64,000 bases of DNA from positions 1 through 64,000 of the forward strand of contig NZ_JAUSLT010000106.1 in the NCBI RefSeq assembly GCF_030646015.1, in the 5' to 3' direction. Source of the DNA: Bradyrhizobium sp. (GTDB lineage: Bacteria; Pseudomonadota; Alphaproteobacteria; Rhizobiales; Xanthobacteraceae). Positions 40,567 to 50,278 of this stretch are shown piece by piece (within the stretch, counting starts at the first letter, position 1; the number at the start of each line of letters is the position of its first letter). A program made the position numbers and the translations under genes. The notes beneath the pieces are model-generated. The model was not told where the DNA came from and searched no databases. It saw only the letters and a program-made list of their open reading frames with translations.

Positions 40567-42195
40567 ATGTCCCCCACCTACGACTACATCATCGTCGGCG
40601 CGGGCTCGGCAGGCGCAGTCGTCGCGAGCCGCCTCAGCGAGAGCGGCGCCCACCGCGTGCTGCTGCTGGAAGCCGGCACCAAGGGCTCCAATCATTTCTG
40701 GTCGCGCGTGCCGGTCGGCACCTCGAAGATGATCGACGATCCCGCGGTCAACTGGTGTTACCGGTCGGAGCCGGATGAGGGCTCCGGCGGACGGCGCATC
40801 GATGTGCCGCGCGGCAAGATGATGGGCGGATCGAGTTCGATCAACGGCATGGTCTATATCCGCGGCCAGGCGCGCGATTACGATCACTGGGCCCAGCTCG
40901 GCAACCGCGGCTGGAGCTATCAGGACGTATTGCCGATCTTCAAGCGGATGGAGCGTTACGCCGGCGGCTCCGATGAATTTCGCGGCCGCGACGGGCTGCT
41001 GCGGGTCACCGATACGCCGCGCAACAAGCTGCCGCTGCTGGAGAAGATCATCGAGGCCGCCGGCCGCATTGGCCTGCCGTTCAATCCCGACCAGAACGCC
41101 GAGACCCAGGAAGGCGTCGGCATGTCACAGGTGACGATCGCGAAGGGGCGCCGCCAGAGCACGGCGGTCTGCTATCTCGATCCGGCCCGGGGGCGGCCGA
41201 ACCTCGCGATCGAGCAGGGCGCGCTGGCCGAGACGCTGGTGCTGGAAGGCAAGCGCTGCGTCGGCGTGCGCTATTCCGTTGAAGGCGTGCGGCGCGAGGC
41301 GAGGGCGGCGCGTGAGGTCATCGTCTGCGGCGGCTCGATCAATTCGCCGAAACTGCTGGAGTTGTCCGGCATCGGCCAGAGCGAGCGCCTGCGCGCGCTC
41401 GGCATCGCGCCGCTGCATGAATTGCCGGGCGTCGGCGAGAATCTGCGCGACCACTATTCGCCGCGGGTGAAGTTCGCGATTGTGGAGCGCAACCTCACCT
41501 TCAACGACAATGCGCGCGGCTGGCGCCTGGCGCGGGAAGCCCTGAAGTACGCGCTGTTCGGTACCGGCTTTCTCGCCTCGACGGCGGTCCCGATCCGGAT
41601 CTATTTCCGCACCCGCGAGGGACTGGAAACCACTGATGCCACGATCTCGATCCTGCCTTTCCTGTATGAGATGGTCGGCGGCGTGCGCCGGGTCGCCAAG
41701 CGGCAGGGCATCACGATGAACGTCAACGTGCTGCGTTCGGAGAGCACGGGTTCGATCCACATCACCTCGTCCGATCCCGCCGCACCGCCCGCCATCCGGT
41801 TCAACTTCCTCTCCACCGAGCACGACCGTGCCGGTGTCATCGCCGCGATCCGCAAGGGCCGCGAACTGATGGCGACGTCGCCGCTGAAGGAGATCACCGG
41901 CGAGGAAATTGCGCCCGGCGCGCAAATTCAGAGCGACGCCGACATGCTGGAGTGGGTGCGCCACAATGCCGAAACCACGTTCCATCCGGTCGGCACCTGC
42001 AAGATGGGCTCCGACGCCATGGCCGTGGTCGACAGCGAATTGCGGGTGCATGGCATCGAGGGCCTGCGGGTGGCGGATGCCTCGATCATGCCGATGCTGA
42101 TCTCGGGCAATACCAACGCGCCCGCCATCATGATCGGCGAGAAATGCGCCGAGATGGTGCTGGCCGCCGCGACGGCGCGGCAGGCGGCGGCGTAG
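40567..42195 (+). CDS. GMC-family FAD oxidoreductase (choline dehydrogenase-like)
   Basis: A 542-aa flavoprotein. The FAD loop is YIIVGAGSAGAVVASRLSE, the GMC signatures are GGSSSINGMVYIRGQARDYD and GGSINSPKLLELSGIG, and the active-site His is in HPVGTCKMG; the Asn-rich end SGNTNAPAIMIGEK is typical. These enzymes oxidise alcohols such as choline, glycol or aromatic alcohols. AGAGGA precedes the ATG. Neighbours give no clue to the substrate. Confidence 0.93.
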   Translation: MSPTYDYIIVGAGSAGAVVASRLSESGAHRVLLLEAGTKGSNHFWSRVPVGTSKMIDDPAVNWCYRSEPDEGSGGRRIDVPRGKMMGGSSSINGMVYIRGQARDYDHWAQLGNRGWSYQDVLPIFKRMERYAGGSDEFRGRDGLLRVTDTPRNKLPLLEKIIEAAGRIGLPFNPDQNAETQEGVGMSQVTIAKGRRQSTAVCYLDPARGRPNLAIEQGALAETLVLEGKRCVGVRYSVEGVRREARAAREVIVCGGSINSPKLLELSGIGQSERLRALGIAPLHELPGVGENLRDHYSPRVKFAIVERNLTFNDNARGWRLAREALKYALFGTGFLASTAVPIRIYFRTREGLETTDATISILPFLYEMVGGVRRVAKRQGITMNVNVLRSESTGSIHITSSDPAAPPAIRFNFLSTEHDRAGVIAAIRKGRELMATSPLKEITGEEIAPGAQIQSDADMLEWVRHNAETTFHPVGTCKMGSDAMAVVDSELRVHGIEGLRVADASIMPMLISGNTNAPAIMIGEKCAEMVLAAATARQAAA

Positions 42196-42311
42196 GCGCG
42201 GCCTGACGTACTATATCTTGTGGTGGGACGAGTGCCGCCAGTCCAGCCATTCTGTTCATGGGGTTGTTTTCGACATTTTGTGGTGCGGCTCCCGCCCGCC
42301 ACACCCGTGGT

Positions 42312-42431
42312 GTCGTCCCTGCGAACGCAGGGACCCATAACCACAGGTGTTGGTGATGGTGAGAAAGCCATTCAACAGCGTCGTACAAACGAGAGGCCAC
42401 GGCGTATGGGTCCCTGCGTTCGCAGGGAGGA
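42312..42431. repeat. Palindromic repeat, family B
   Basis: GTCGTCCCTGCGAACGCAGG at the left and TCCCTGCGTTCGCAGGGAGGAC at the right. It lies between the convergent GMC oxidoreductase and nucleotide cyclase genes and may stop transcription from both. Confidence 0.85.
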
Positions 42432-42447
42432 CAGCGCGGGGTGTTGC

Positions 42448-44934
42448 CTACACCGGCTGCTGCCGCCGCCGCGGCGCCTCGGTCTCCGCCACCTCTGCCG
42501 CCGCCGCCACCTCACCCTCGTCGCGCCACCGCAAAATCTCCACCGCCAGGATCGGATGGTTGAAGCCCTTCAGCGTCAGGTCCTCCAGCTGGCGGCCCTC
42601 GGCCCAGGGCTCGACCATACCGAACACGCGCTGGCTGACCACGATCTGGCCGGCCTTGGCCTCGTCGCACAGCCGCGAGGCCAGGTTGGTGACGCTGCCG
42701 ATCGCGGCGTATTCCAGCCGCTGCTCGAAGCCGATCTGGCCCAGCGTCGCATAGCCGAGCGCGATGCCGACGCCGAAGCCGAGGCTATGCCCGCGGTTGC
42801 GCCATTTCTGGGTCAGCACGCCGATGGTGTCGCGCATCTCCACCGCCATCTTCACCGCGCGCTGCACGTGATCCTCGAACTGGATCGGCGCGTTGAACAG
42901 GATCATCACGCCGTCGCCGGCATAGCGGTCGAGCGTTCCCTCGTAGCGGAAGATCAATTCGCCGAGTGCGGCGTGATATTCGCGCAGCACGTTCATGGCC
43001 TCTTCCGGCTCGGTGGTCTCGGTGAAGGCGGTGAAGCCGCGCAGATCGCAGAACACCACCGTCACCTCGCGGCGATGGCTGTCGAGCAGCGAATCATGGC
43101 CGTCGGAGGAGGCGATCAGCTGCGCCACCTGCGGCGGCAGGAAGCGCTCCAGCCGGCGGATGCGCTCGATCTCGCCGAGCTGCTTCTCGACCCGCTCCTC
43201 CAGCGACCTGTTCCAGTTCTTCAGTTCGTCGGTCTGTTCCTGCAGCTTGGCGGCCTGCTGCTGCACGGTGGAATGCGCCGAAGCGAGTTCGCGGCCCTTG
43301 GCGTCGACTTCCGAAAACAGCCGCGCATTGCGCATCGCCAGCACCGATTGATGCGCAAAGGTCTTCATCAGCCCGATCAGGTCGGCTGAGAACTCGCCGG
43401 CCTCTTTGCGCAACACCACCAGCGATCCCAGAACGCCCTTCTGGTCGACCAGCGGCACCACCAGCACCGAATGGAATCCGGCTTCCATCACGACGTCGCG
43501 CAGCCGGTTTTCGACGGCCCCGGCGAGATCGGGGATCGCGATCGGCTCGCCTTGCGCCGCGGCCTCGCCGAGCACGCTGTCGGCCTCGTCGATGACAAGA
43601 TGATTGCCTCCGGCCGCCTTGTCGATGCCGATCGCCTCGGTGAGGTTGAACTGATGCTTTGCCGCGTCATGGCCGTAGATCAGCACCGCGTCGGCATGGG
43701 TGATTTCCAGCGCCCGCGCCGCCACCGTCGGCAGCACGGCGTTGAGATCGAGCGAGGAGGCCACCGCGCGGCCGACTTCCTCGAGCACCTTGAGCTCGTT
43801 GATCGAGCGCGCCAGATCCCGCGTGCGCGCCTCGACCTTGGATTCGAGGCCGGCATAGGTTTCCTGCAGCTGGCCGGCCATGCTGTTGAACTGGTCGGAC
43901 AGTTCTTCCAGCTCATCCCTGGTGCGCACCTCGATGCGATGGCTGAAATCGCCGGCACCGAGCCGCCGCGCCCCGGCGCGCAAGGCCGTGATCGGGATCA
44001 GCATCCGCCGCGCCAGCACGGTGCCGGCGAGAATCGCGACCACCAGGCCGAGCCCGATCAACAGCGCGCTCCGCACCAATTGGTCGCGGATCGGCGCCAG
44101 CGCCTGCGCGGTCGGCTGCTCGAACAGCGCATGCCAGCCGAGTTTTGCAACAGCGCTCGATGCGGTCAACACCGCCTCGCCATCAAAGCCGGTGCCGGAG
44201 GTGAGCGGTGTGCCGTCCGGCTTCAGCAGGGCTGCGACCTGCGGCAGCCTGGCGAGTTCGTTGCCGACCTCCGGGCCCTTCGAGCCCGCCAGCACCTGGC
44301 CGCGGGCATCGACCACATAGGCGTAGCCGACCTTGCCGATCTGGGCCTCGCCGAGGAAATCGTTGAGAAAGCGCAAATCGATTTCGGCCAGCGTCACCCC
44401 GGCATTGACGCCGGAATGCGACACCGCGATCGACATGAACGGACGGGAGCCGACGAAATAGGCCGGCGCGAAGGTGACGCCCTTGGCGTTGGTCTCGATG
44501 AAGCGGACGTCGCGGGAAAAATCGCCGTCGCTGTCGGTCACCACCTGGGTGCGCGACATCCGCAGCAATTCGCGGCCACTTCCGCTGAGAAATGTGAGCT
44601 GGCTCACCGCCGGCAGCTGGTTCAGCAGCTGCGCATAATCGGCGCGGCGCTGCTGCAGGGTGCGATCGAGGCTCGCGGCCGTCGCGCTGGCGCGCGTCAC
44701 CCAGCTGATCTGCCGCTCCAGCTCGAAGATCGACTGCTCGATCCGCCGCGCGGTGGCCTCCGCCTTCTCGCCCATGGCCTCGACCAGCGCGACGCGAGTA
44801 CCGCGATAGCTGATCCAGGTTTCCATCGCGCCGTTGACCGCCAGCACGAACACCACGAGGCCGACCAGCGAGACGACGTATTTGGCGAACAGCCCTTCGC
44901 GCAGAAACCAAGTTTTGTCCTTGACCGCGCTCAT
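42448..44934 (-). CDS. Class III adenylate/guanylate cyclase with Cache, HAMP and GAF domains
   Basis: An 828-aa membrane protein. Helix 1 (YVVSLVGLVVFVLAVNGAM), a periplasmic Cache sensor (about 45-270), helix 2 (SALLIGLGLVVAILAGTVLA), HAMP, GAF (about 395-545), a coiled coil, then the class III cyclase domain. Metal Asp residues are in VVFCDLRGFTAF and AGDGVMILF; the transition-state Asn and Arg are in AAIGSVTNLASRL. It makes a cyclic nucleotide in response to a periplasmic cue. The substrate-selecting Lys position reads Arg (DRYAGD), as in other rhizobial cyclases of this type. A Crp/Fnr gene lies 2.5 kb away. Confidence 0.9.
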   Translation of the reverse strand: MSAVKDKTWFLREGLFAKYVVSLVGLVVFVLAVNGAMETWISYRGTRVALVEAMGEKAEATARRIEQSIFELERQISWVTRASATAASLDRTLQQRRADYAQLLNQLPAVSQLTFLSGSGRELLRMSRTQVVTDSDGDFSRDVRFIETNAKGVTFAPAYFVGSRPFMSIAVSHSGVNAGVTLAEIDLRFLNDFLGEAQIGKVGYAYVVDARGQVLAGSKGPEVGNELARLPQVAALLKPDGTPLTSGTGFDGEAVLTASSAVAKLGWHALFEQPTAQALAPIRDQLVRSALLIGLGLVVAILAGTVLARRMLIPITALRAGARRLGAGDFSHRIEVRTRDELEELSDQFNSMAGQLQETYAGLESKVEARTRDLARSINELKVLEEVGRAVASSLDLNAVLPTVAARALEITHADAVLIYGHDAAKHQFNLTEAIGIDKAAGGNHLVIDEADSVLGEAAAQGEPIAIPDLAGAVENRLRDVVMEAGFHSVLVVPLVDQKGVLGSLVVLRKEAGEFSADLIGLMKTFAHQSVLAMRNARLFSEVDAKGRELASAHSTVQQQAAKLQEQTDELKNWNRSLEERVEKQLGEIERIRRLERFLPPQVAQLIASSDGHDSLLDSHRREVTVVFCDLRGFTAFTETTEPEEAMNVLREYHAALGELIFRYEGTLDRYAGDGVMILFNAPIQFEDHVQRAVKMAVEMRDTIGVLTQKWRNRGHSLGFGVGIALGYATLGQIGFEQRLEYAAIGSVTNLASRLCDEAKAGQIVVSQRVFGMVEPWAEGRQLEDLTLKGFNHPILAVEILRWRDEGEVAAAAEVAETEAPRRRQQPV

Positions 44935-45069
44935 CCAGACCCTCGTGCGCCGCCCCGCCTTGAGGTTCGCGCCCAGCCGGCCCTGTTTAGCACAATTTGT
45001 CGCGCCCGGACGGAGTCGCCCCCAGCATGGTTAGCCATGATTTTAGGCATTGGGAGGGTGCTCCAACCC

Positions 45070-45163
45070 CGTCATGGCCGGGCTTGACCCGGCCATCCAC
45101 GCCTTTCTTGCTTCCGATGAGCGGAAGGAAGACGTGGATGCCCGGGTCAAGCCCGGGCATGAC
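45070..45163. repeat. Palindromic repeat, family F (CGTCATGGCCGGGCTTG..)
   Basis: CGTCATGGCCGGGCTTGACC and its inverse GGTCAAGCCCGGGCATGACG, with CATCCACG/CGTGGATG inside. It lies between the AsmA-like gene stop and the cyclase start on the same strand and could act as a terminator for the AsmA transcript. Confidence 0.85.
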
Positions 45164-45173
45164 GGGTCTTCCT

Positions 45174-47231
45174 TCAGCGGTTGAACAACTGCCGCAGCAC
45201 GTCGTTCATCGCCGGGCTGTCCTGGGCACCGTCCGGGATCGTTTCGTTGGGCGATGCCGGCGCCGGCGGGATCGACGGCACCGGGGAAGCCGGCGCGGCG
45301 AGGCTGCGGCCCTGGCTTGGCCGTTGCGCCGGCGGGGGTTGCCCAATTCCGCCTTGCCCCAATCCGCCTTGGCCCAGCCCCTGCTGGATCAGATTACCCA
45401 GCGTCTCGCCGAGCTTGCCGCCGAGCATGTCGTTCAATCCGCCGCCGGGCGCGGCTCCGCCAGCCGCCGCGCCGCCGCCAGGTTGCGCGCCGCTCAACCC
45501 GCCCAACAGCGCGTCCAGTCCGCCGCCGTCCTTGCCGAACAGGCCCTTGCCCATCTCCTTCAGCTTGGCATAGGCCGCATCGGGATTATCCAGCATGCCG
45601 GCCATATCGGGATAGATGCGCGGCTCGGACCACGGCCCGTCGATCATCACGGGAATGCCGAGCCCGACCGGATCGGCGGCGCGGCCCTGGCCCTGGGTGG
45701 TCAGGACCAGCTTGGGCTCGACCCGGAACGCGATCTGCTTGGTGCCGAGGTCGATGGTGCCGATGCCGGTCATCTTCACCAGCGGGCCGACCAGATTGAG
45801 ATCGGTGGTGGCGGCCTGGCCCTTGTCGATCTTGAACGAGGCGGAGAGCTGGCTAAGGTCGGTGACCTGGTCCGGCCCTTGCTGCCAGCCCGACAGCGTG
45901 CCCGAGGTCAGCGAGCGAATCATCTTGGCGACGTTGAGCCCGCGGATGGCGCCGTCCTGGAATACGGTGAACACCGTGCCGTTGAGGTTGGACATGATAG
46001 CGCGCGGGCTGGCGCCGGTGGAGCGTACGGCAATCTTCGCCTGCATCTTGCCGTCCAGCTTGTCGAAGTCGGCGACGCTGCTCAAAAGCGGCAGCGCGCG
46101 GACGCCCGCTAGATCGCTGCGCAGCGCGAAGCTCGGCTCGGCCGCCGACGCATCCGCGGTGATCTCGCCGCTGGCCTGGCCGCCATAGGCGCCGAGATTG
46201 GAAAACCGCACCTTGAGCGCGCCGCTGGCGAGCGTGGCGTCGATCGCGGCCGGCGCGAATTGCGCGCCGCCCACTTTGAGTTCGGCGGCGGAGGCGCGCA
46301 CCTGCGCGTCGACATAGTTCAGGCCGCTGACGTCGAAGGTCGCGTTGCTCCAGGGCTGCGCGCCCGATGCGCCGCTCGGCGTGGCGCCGCCGAGATCGAG
46401 CCGCTGGAAGTCGAGATCGAGTTTGACCAGCGGCTTGCTGGCGAGATCGACCGAGGCCCAGCCGTTGAACGCGCCGTCGCCGAGCGTGCCCGACAGGCCG
46501 TTGATCATCACCGTCGAACCGTTGAGCCGGACCTCGGCTTTGGCCGACACCGGCGCCTGCAACATGCCGGGTGCGTCGAGCACGATTTCGACGGGAATGT
46601 TCTGCCGCTCCAGCGGCGGCACCGGCGCGGTGGCGTTGATGTCGAATTTGAGCGGACGATCGCCGACCTTGGCGCTGCCGGCAATCTTGACCTTGCGGTC
46701 GGCGCCGATTTTGGCTTCGGCGTTGATGCCCTCGATGCGATTTTCCACGCGGTCGCGCAAATTGGAAAACACCACCGTGCCGTCGGTCACCTTGATGCGA
46801 TCGATCGCGGCCTTGTCGGCGCCACCGGGGGGCGGCGCGGGCCTCGCCGATGAGATCAGCTGTCCCGAGCGTTCGCGCAGCAGCGGCACATGCAGCACCG
46901 GCTTCCTGATGACGAGTTCGGTGACCTGCGGGCGGCCCGACCACAGGCTCGCCAGCGTCACGTCGGCCTGCACGCTGCCGACGGTGACGCGGCTGGAGCC
47001 GTCGCGGTCTTTCGGGTCCTGCAGCGTGACGTCGTTCAGCGTCACATTGAGCGACGGCCAGATCCCGATCTTGCTGGAGCCCGCGATGGTGAGCCGGTAG
47101 CCGGTTTCGCGCTCGACCCGCGCCTGGATTTCCGACGTCAGGAAACCCGAGGGAACGCCGATGATCAACAGCAAGCCGGCCACCACGATCACGGCGACGA
47201 TGGCGGCCCCGGCGATTTTCAGTACTCTCAT
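45174..47231 (-). CDS. AsmA-family protein
   Basis: A 685-aa protein with one N-terminal membrane helix (GAAIVAVIVVAGLLLIIG) and a long periplasmic part. The start resembles AsmA (SGFLTSEIQARVERETGYRL, then GIWPSLNVTLNDVTL), and the C-terminal AsmA repeat region ends with a Gly/Pro/Gln-rich tail. AsmA-like proteins are now linked to phospholipid transport to the outer membrane. The ATG at 47231 is chosen; the track start reads further upstream without RBS. It is divergent from the Crp/Fnr gene. Confidence 0.88.
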   Translation of the reverse strand: MRVLKIAGAAIVAVIVVAGLLLIIGVPSGFLTSEIQARVERETGYRLTIAGSSKIGIWPSLNVTLNDVTLQDPKDRDGSSRVTVGSVQADVTLASLWSGRPQVTELVIRKPVLHVPLLRERSGQLISSARPAPPPGGADKAAIDRIKVTDGTVVFSNLRDRVENRIEGINAEAKIGADRKVKIAGSAKVGDRPLKFDINATAPVPPLERQNIPVEIVLDAPGMLQAPVSAKAEVRLNGSTVMINGLSGTLGDGAFNGWASVDLASKPLVKLDLDFQRLDLGGATPSGASGAQPWSNATFDVSGLNYVDAQVRASAAELKVGGAQFAPAAIDATLASGALKVRFSNLGAYGGQASGEITADASAAEPSFALRSDLAGVRALPLLSSVADFDKLDGKMQAKIAVRSTGASPRAIMSNLNGTVFTVFQDGAIRGLNVAKMIRSLTSGTLSGWQQGPDQVTDLSQLSASFKIDKGQAATTDLNLVGPLVKMTGIGTIDLGTKQIAFRVEPKLVLTTQGQGRAADPVGLGIPVMIDGPWSEPRIYPDMAGMLDNPDAAYAKLKEMGKGLFGKDGGGLDALLGGLSGAQPGGGAAAGGAAPGGGLNDMLGGKLGETLGNLIQQGLGQGGLGQGGIGQPPPAQRPSQGRSLAAPASPVPSIPPAPASPNETIPDGAQDSPAMNDVLRQLFNR

Positions 47232-47366
47232 GTCGTCATTCCAGATCGGCCAGCCGCATGCGAATTCAGCCCGGCCGTATCGGCGCGGACCCTTGACCCC
47301 CAAGCTTATCCCGAAGGGGAAACCGCTCAAAGCCAGCAAAAATAATCCGGAGGTGCTGCAAAGATA

Positions 47367-47382
47367 TGTGACTTATGACACA
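47367..47382. promoter_or_regulatory. Imperfect CRP/FNR-like palindrome upstream of the Crp/Fnr gene
   Basis: TGTGACTTATGACACA has TGTG/CACA ends and a partly symmetric centre. It lies 68 nt upstream of the Crp/Fnr gene and about 135 nt from the divergent AsmA-like gene. Autoregulation is plausible but inferred. Confidence 0.4.
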
Positions 47383-47449
47383 CTTCGGGGCGGGCAAGAT
47401 TTGCTAACGCCCATCTGACGATCTCGCATCCTCGCTGGAAGGCATTGCA

Positions 47450-48124
47450 ATGAGTAAAGCGGCCGAATTTGCGGTCATTCTGAAGATGAATCCGATGTTC
47501 GCGGACCTGGGGCCCGATGAATTGCAGCGGATCTCCAGCCTCTGCCACACCCAGCACCTTGGGGTCGGCGAGATGCTGTTCCAGAAGGGCGACGCCGGCG
47601 ACGCCCTGTTCGGGGTCCGCCGCGGCCAGATCCGGATCGAGACCGGGGCATCGGACGGCAGCCGCCTGACCCTGAATTTCCTCGGCCCCGGCGATCTGTT
47701 CGGCGAGGTCGCGGTACTCGACGGCCAGAGCCGCACTGCGGATGCCACCGCCGGCGAGCCGACCGAATTATTCGTGCTGCGGCGCGAGGATTTCCTGGCC
47801 CATCTCGAGCGCGAGCCCCGCGTCGCGGTCAAGCTGATCATGCTGCTGTGCCAGCGCATCCGCTGGATGAGCGAGCGGATGGAGGAATCCATGCTGCAGC
47901 CGCTGCCGGTGCGGCTGGCGCGCCGGCTCTGCGCGCTGTCGTCGGATTTCGGCTCCGAGGTGCACATCTCGCAGGAGCAACTCGGCGTCTTCGTCGGCGC
48001 CGCCCGCGAAAGCGTCAACCGCCAGCTGCAGCTGTGGCGCAAGGACGGCATTCTCGATCTGCAGCGCGGCCGAATCCTGCTTCAGAACATGACCAAGCTG
48101 ACGGCGGTGGCGCGGAACGACTAG
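47450..48124 (+). CDS. Crp/Fnr-family transcription factor
   Basis: A 224-aa protein. The cyclic-nucleotide-binding fold covers about residues 10-125, with the phosphate-binding cassette FGEVAVLDGQSRTADATA keeping Glu and Arg. The C-terminal winged helix is HISQEQLGVFVGAARESVNR. No Fnr-type cysteine cluster is at the N-terminus, so cAMP or another small ligand is a more likely signal than oxygen. It lies alone with a palindrome upstream; the nucleotide cyclase at 42448 could supply its ligand. Confidence 0.9.
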   Translation: MSKAAEFAVILKMNPMFADLGPDELQRISSLCHTQHLGVGEMLFQKGDAGDALFGVRRGQIRIETGASDGSRLTLNFLGPGDLFGEVAVLDGQSRTADATAGEPTELFVLRREDFLAHLEREPRVAVKLIMLLCQRIRWMSERMEESMLQPLPVRLARRLCALSSDFGSEVHISQEQLGVFVGAARESVNRQLQLWRKDGILDLQRGRILLQNMTKLTAVARND

Positions 48125-48210
48125 AACCGGCCGAAAACGCTGTGCCTGCCCACGGAACCATACGGCCAGAACCGGGTTTCCCAAGGTTGGGGTTGGCCGG
48201 GGAGTATTCA

Positions 48211-50136
48211 ATGCGAGGAAGTCAGCTGTTCGACGCGTCATTGTCCGACAATGGCCGTTACCGCATGCTGATCGAGGCCATCACCGATTACGCGATCTAT
48301 ATGCTTGATTCCAACGGCATCGTGTCGAGCTGGAACCCGGGCGCGCGGCGCTTCAAGGGCTACGAAGCCTCCGAAATCGTGGGCGAACATTTCTCGCGCT
48401 TTTACACTGAGGCCGATCGCGCTACGGGATTGCCGCAAAGGGCGCTGGAGACCGCGGCACGCGAGGGAAAGTTCGAGAGCGAGGGATGGCGTGTCCGCAA
48501 GGATGGTACCCGGTTCTGGGCCTTTGTCGTCATCGACCCGATCAGGGATGGTTCCGGCAACGTCGTCGGTTACGCCAAGATCACGCGCGACCTGACCGAG
48601 CGGCGAGCCGCCGAGGAACAGCTCAGGCGAAGCGAGGAGCAGTTCAAGCGTCTTGTTCAGGGCGTCACCGACTACGCTATCTACATGCTGACGCCGGAGG
48701 GCCTGGTGTCGAGCTGGAACGCGGGTGCGGAACGGATCAAGGGCTACGAGGCCTCCGAAATCATCGGGCAGCATTTCTCCCGATTCTATATCGAGCAGGA
48801 CCAGCGCGCGGGAGCCCCGCAAGCCGCGCTCGAAACGGCGGCGCGCGATGGCAGGTTCGAAAAGGAAGGCTGGCGCCAGCGCAAGGACGGCAGCAAATTC
48901 ATGGCCAGCGTCGTCATCGATCCGATCCGCGCCGACGATGGAACATTGCTGGGCTTCGCCAAGATCACCCGCGACATTACCGAGCGCAGAAAGTCCGAGC
49001 GCGCACTGCAGGAGACCCGCGAAGCCCTGTTCCAGTCGCAGAAAATGGACGCGATCGGACAGCTCACCGGCGGCGTCGCGCATGATTTCAACAATCTCCT
49101 GATGGCGGTGCTGGGCAGCCTCGAACTGCTGCGCAAGCGTCTTCCCGACGATCCCAAGACGTTACGTCTGGTTGATAACGCCATGCACGCCGCCCAGCGC
49201 GGCGCCGGGTTGACGCAGCGGATGCTGGCCTTCGCGCGCCGGCAGGAGCTCAATCCGGTGGCGCTCGACGTTGCGGACCTCGTTCGCGGCATGACCGATC
49301 TGCTGCACAGTTCGCTCGGCGCCACCGCGCAGATCACGATGGAGTTCGCCTCCGGGCTGAACAAGGTTCTCGCCGATCCGAACCAGCTGGAACTGGCCAT
49401 CCTCAATCTCGTCGTCAATGCGCGGGACGCGATGCCGAAAGGCGGCTTGGTCGTCATCACCGCGAAGGAGGAGACCATCGCGGGCGCGCCGGACCTGAAG
49501 GACGGAAATTATGTCTGTCTGTCGGTGACCGACAACGGATGCGGAATGGACGAAGCCACGCGCCGGCGGGCGCTGGAGCCCTTCTTCACCACCAAGGGCA
49601 TCGGCAAGGGCACCGGACTGGGGCTGTCGATGGTTCATGGCATGATCCAGCAGTCCGGCGGCAAGTTCATGCTCAGGAGCAGCAAGGGCGACGGCACCAC
49701 GGCCGAGCTTTGGCTTCCGGTAGCGGACGGTCCTGACCATGTTCGGAACGAAGCCGCCTTGAGGCCATCGAATGGAAAGGAAGGTCCTCTCCTGATCCTC
49801 GCGGTGGATGACGATGCGCTGGTGCTGCTCAATACCGCGGCCATGCTGGAAGACCTCGGCCACACCGTGCTGGAGGCGGTCTCCGGCAAGGACGCCCTCG
49901 ACATCATCCGGCGCGACGACACCATCGATCTCGTGATCACCGACCAGGCCATGCCGCACATGACGGGCTCGGATCTCGCCGCCGCGATCAGGGCGGAAAA
50001 GCCCTATCTGCCGATCATCCTGGCGACCGGATTCGCCGAGCTGCCGCCCGGCGCGGACGAGGGCCTGCCCAAACTGTCGAAGCCGTTTCTGCAGCAGCAG
50101 CTCGCGGATGTGATCGCGAAGACGGTGGCGGGTTGA
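48211..50136 (+). CDS. Cytoplasmic hybrid histidine kinase (PAS-PAS-HisKA-HATPase-REC)
   Basis: A 641-aa protein without membrane helices. Two near-identical PAS units (about 15-135 and 145-265) share YAIYML, SSWN.GA.R.KGYEASEI and FSRFY.E, a tandem duplication. The H-box is GGVAHDFNNLLMAVLG, the ATPase has NLVVNARDAMPKGG and GTGLGLSMVHGM, and the receiver Asp is in LVITDQAMPHMTG. The start at 48211 follows GGGGAG; the track ORF extends back through the Crp/Fnr gene in another frame. Ligand and output are unknown. Confidence 0.92.
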   Translation: MRGSQLFDASLSDNGRYRMLIEAITDYAIYMLDSNGIVSSWNPGARRFKGYEASEIVGEHFSRFYTEADRATGLPQRALETAAREGKFESEGWRVRKDGTRFWAFVVIDPIRDGSGNVVGYAKITRDLTERRAAEEQLRRSEEQFKRLVQGVTDYAIYMLTPEGLVSSWNAGAERIKGYEASEIIGQHFSRFYIEQDQRAGAPQAALETAARDGRFEKEGWRQRKDGSKFMASVVIDPIRADDGTLLGFAKITRDITERRKSERALQETREALFQSQKMDAIGQLTGGVAHDFNNLLMAVLGSLELLRKRLPDDPKTLRLVDNAMHAAQRGAGLTQRMLAFARRQELNPVALDVADLVRGMTDLLHSSLGATAQITMEFASGLNKVLADPNQLELAILNLVVNARDAMPKGGLVVITAKEETIAGAPDLKDGNYVCLSVTDNGCGMDEATRRRALEPFFTTKGIGKGTGLGLSMVHGMIQQSGGKFMLRSSKGDGTTAELWLPVADGPDHVRNEAALRPSNGKEGPLLILAVDDDALVLLNTAAMLEDLGHTVLEAVSGKDALDIIRRDDTIDLVITDQAMPHMTGSDLAAAIRAEKPYLPIILATGFAELPPGADEGLPKLSKPFLQQQLADVIAKTVAG

Positions 50137-50160
50137 GGCGGGGGGTCTTCAAGTAAAGTC

Positions 50161-50268
50161 CGTAGCCCGGATGGAGCGCTTGCGAAATCCGGGGCCGCCG
50201 CCGCGTTCGTCCCGGATTGCGCCAGCGGGCGGCGCTTCGCGCCGACCGTGGGCTCCATCCGGGCTACG
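50161..50268. repeat. Palindromic repeat, family G (CGTAGCCCGGATGGAGC..)
   Basis: CGTAGCCCGGATGGAGC and its inverse GCTCCATCCGGGCTACG, with inner partners. It lies between the convergent hybrid kinase and RND pump genes. Confidence 0.85.
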
Positions 50269-50278
50269 GAGCCCCATC

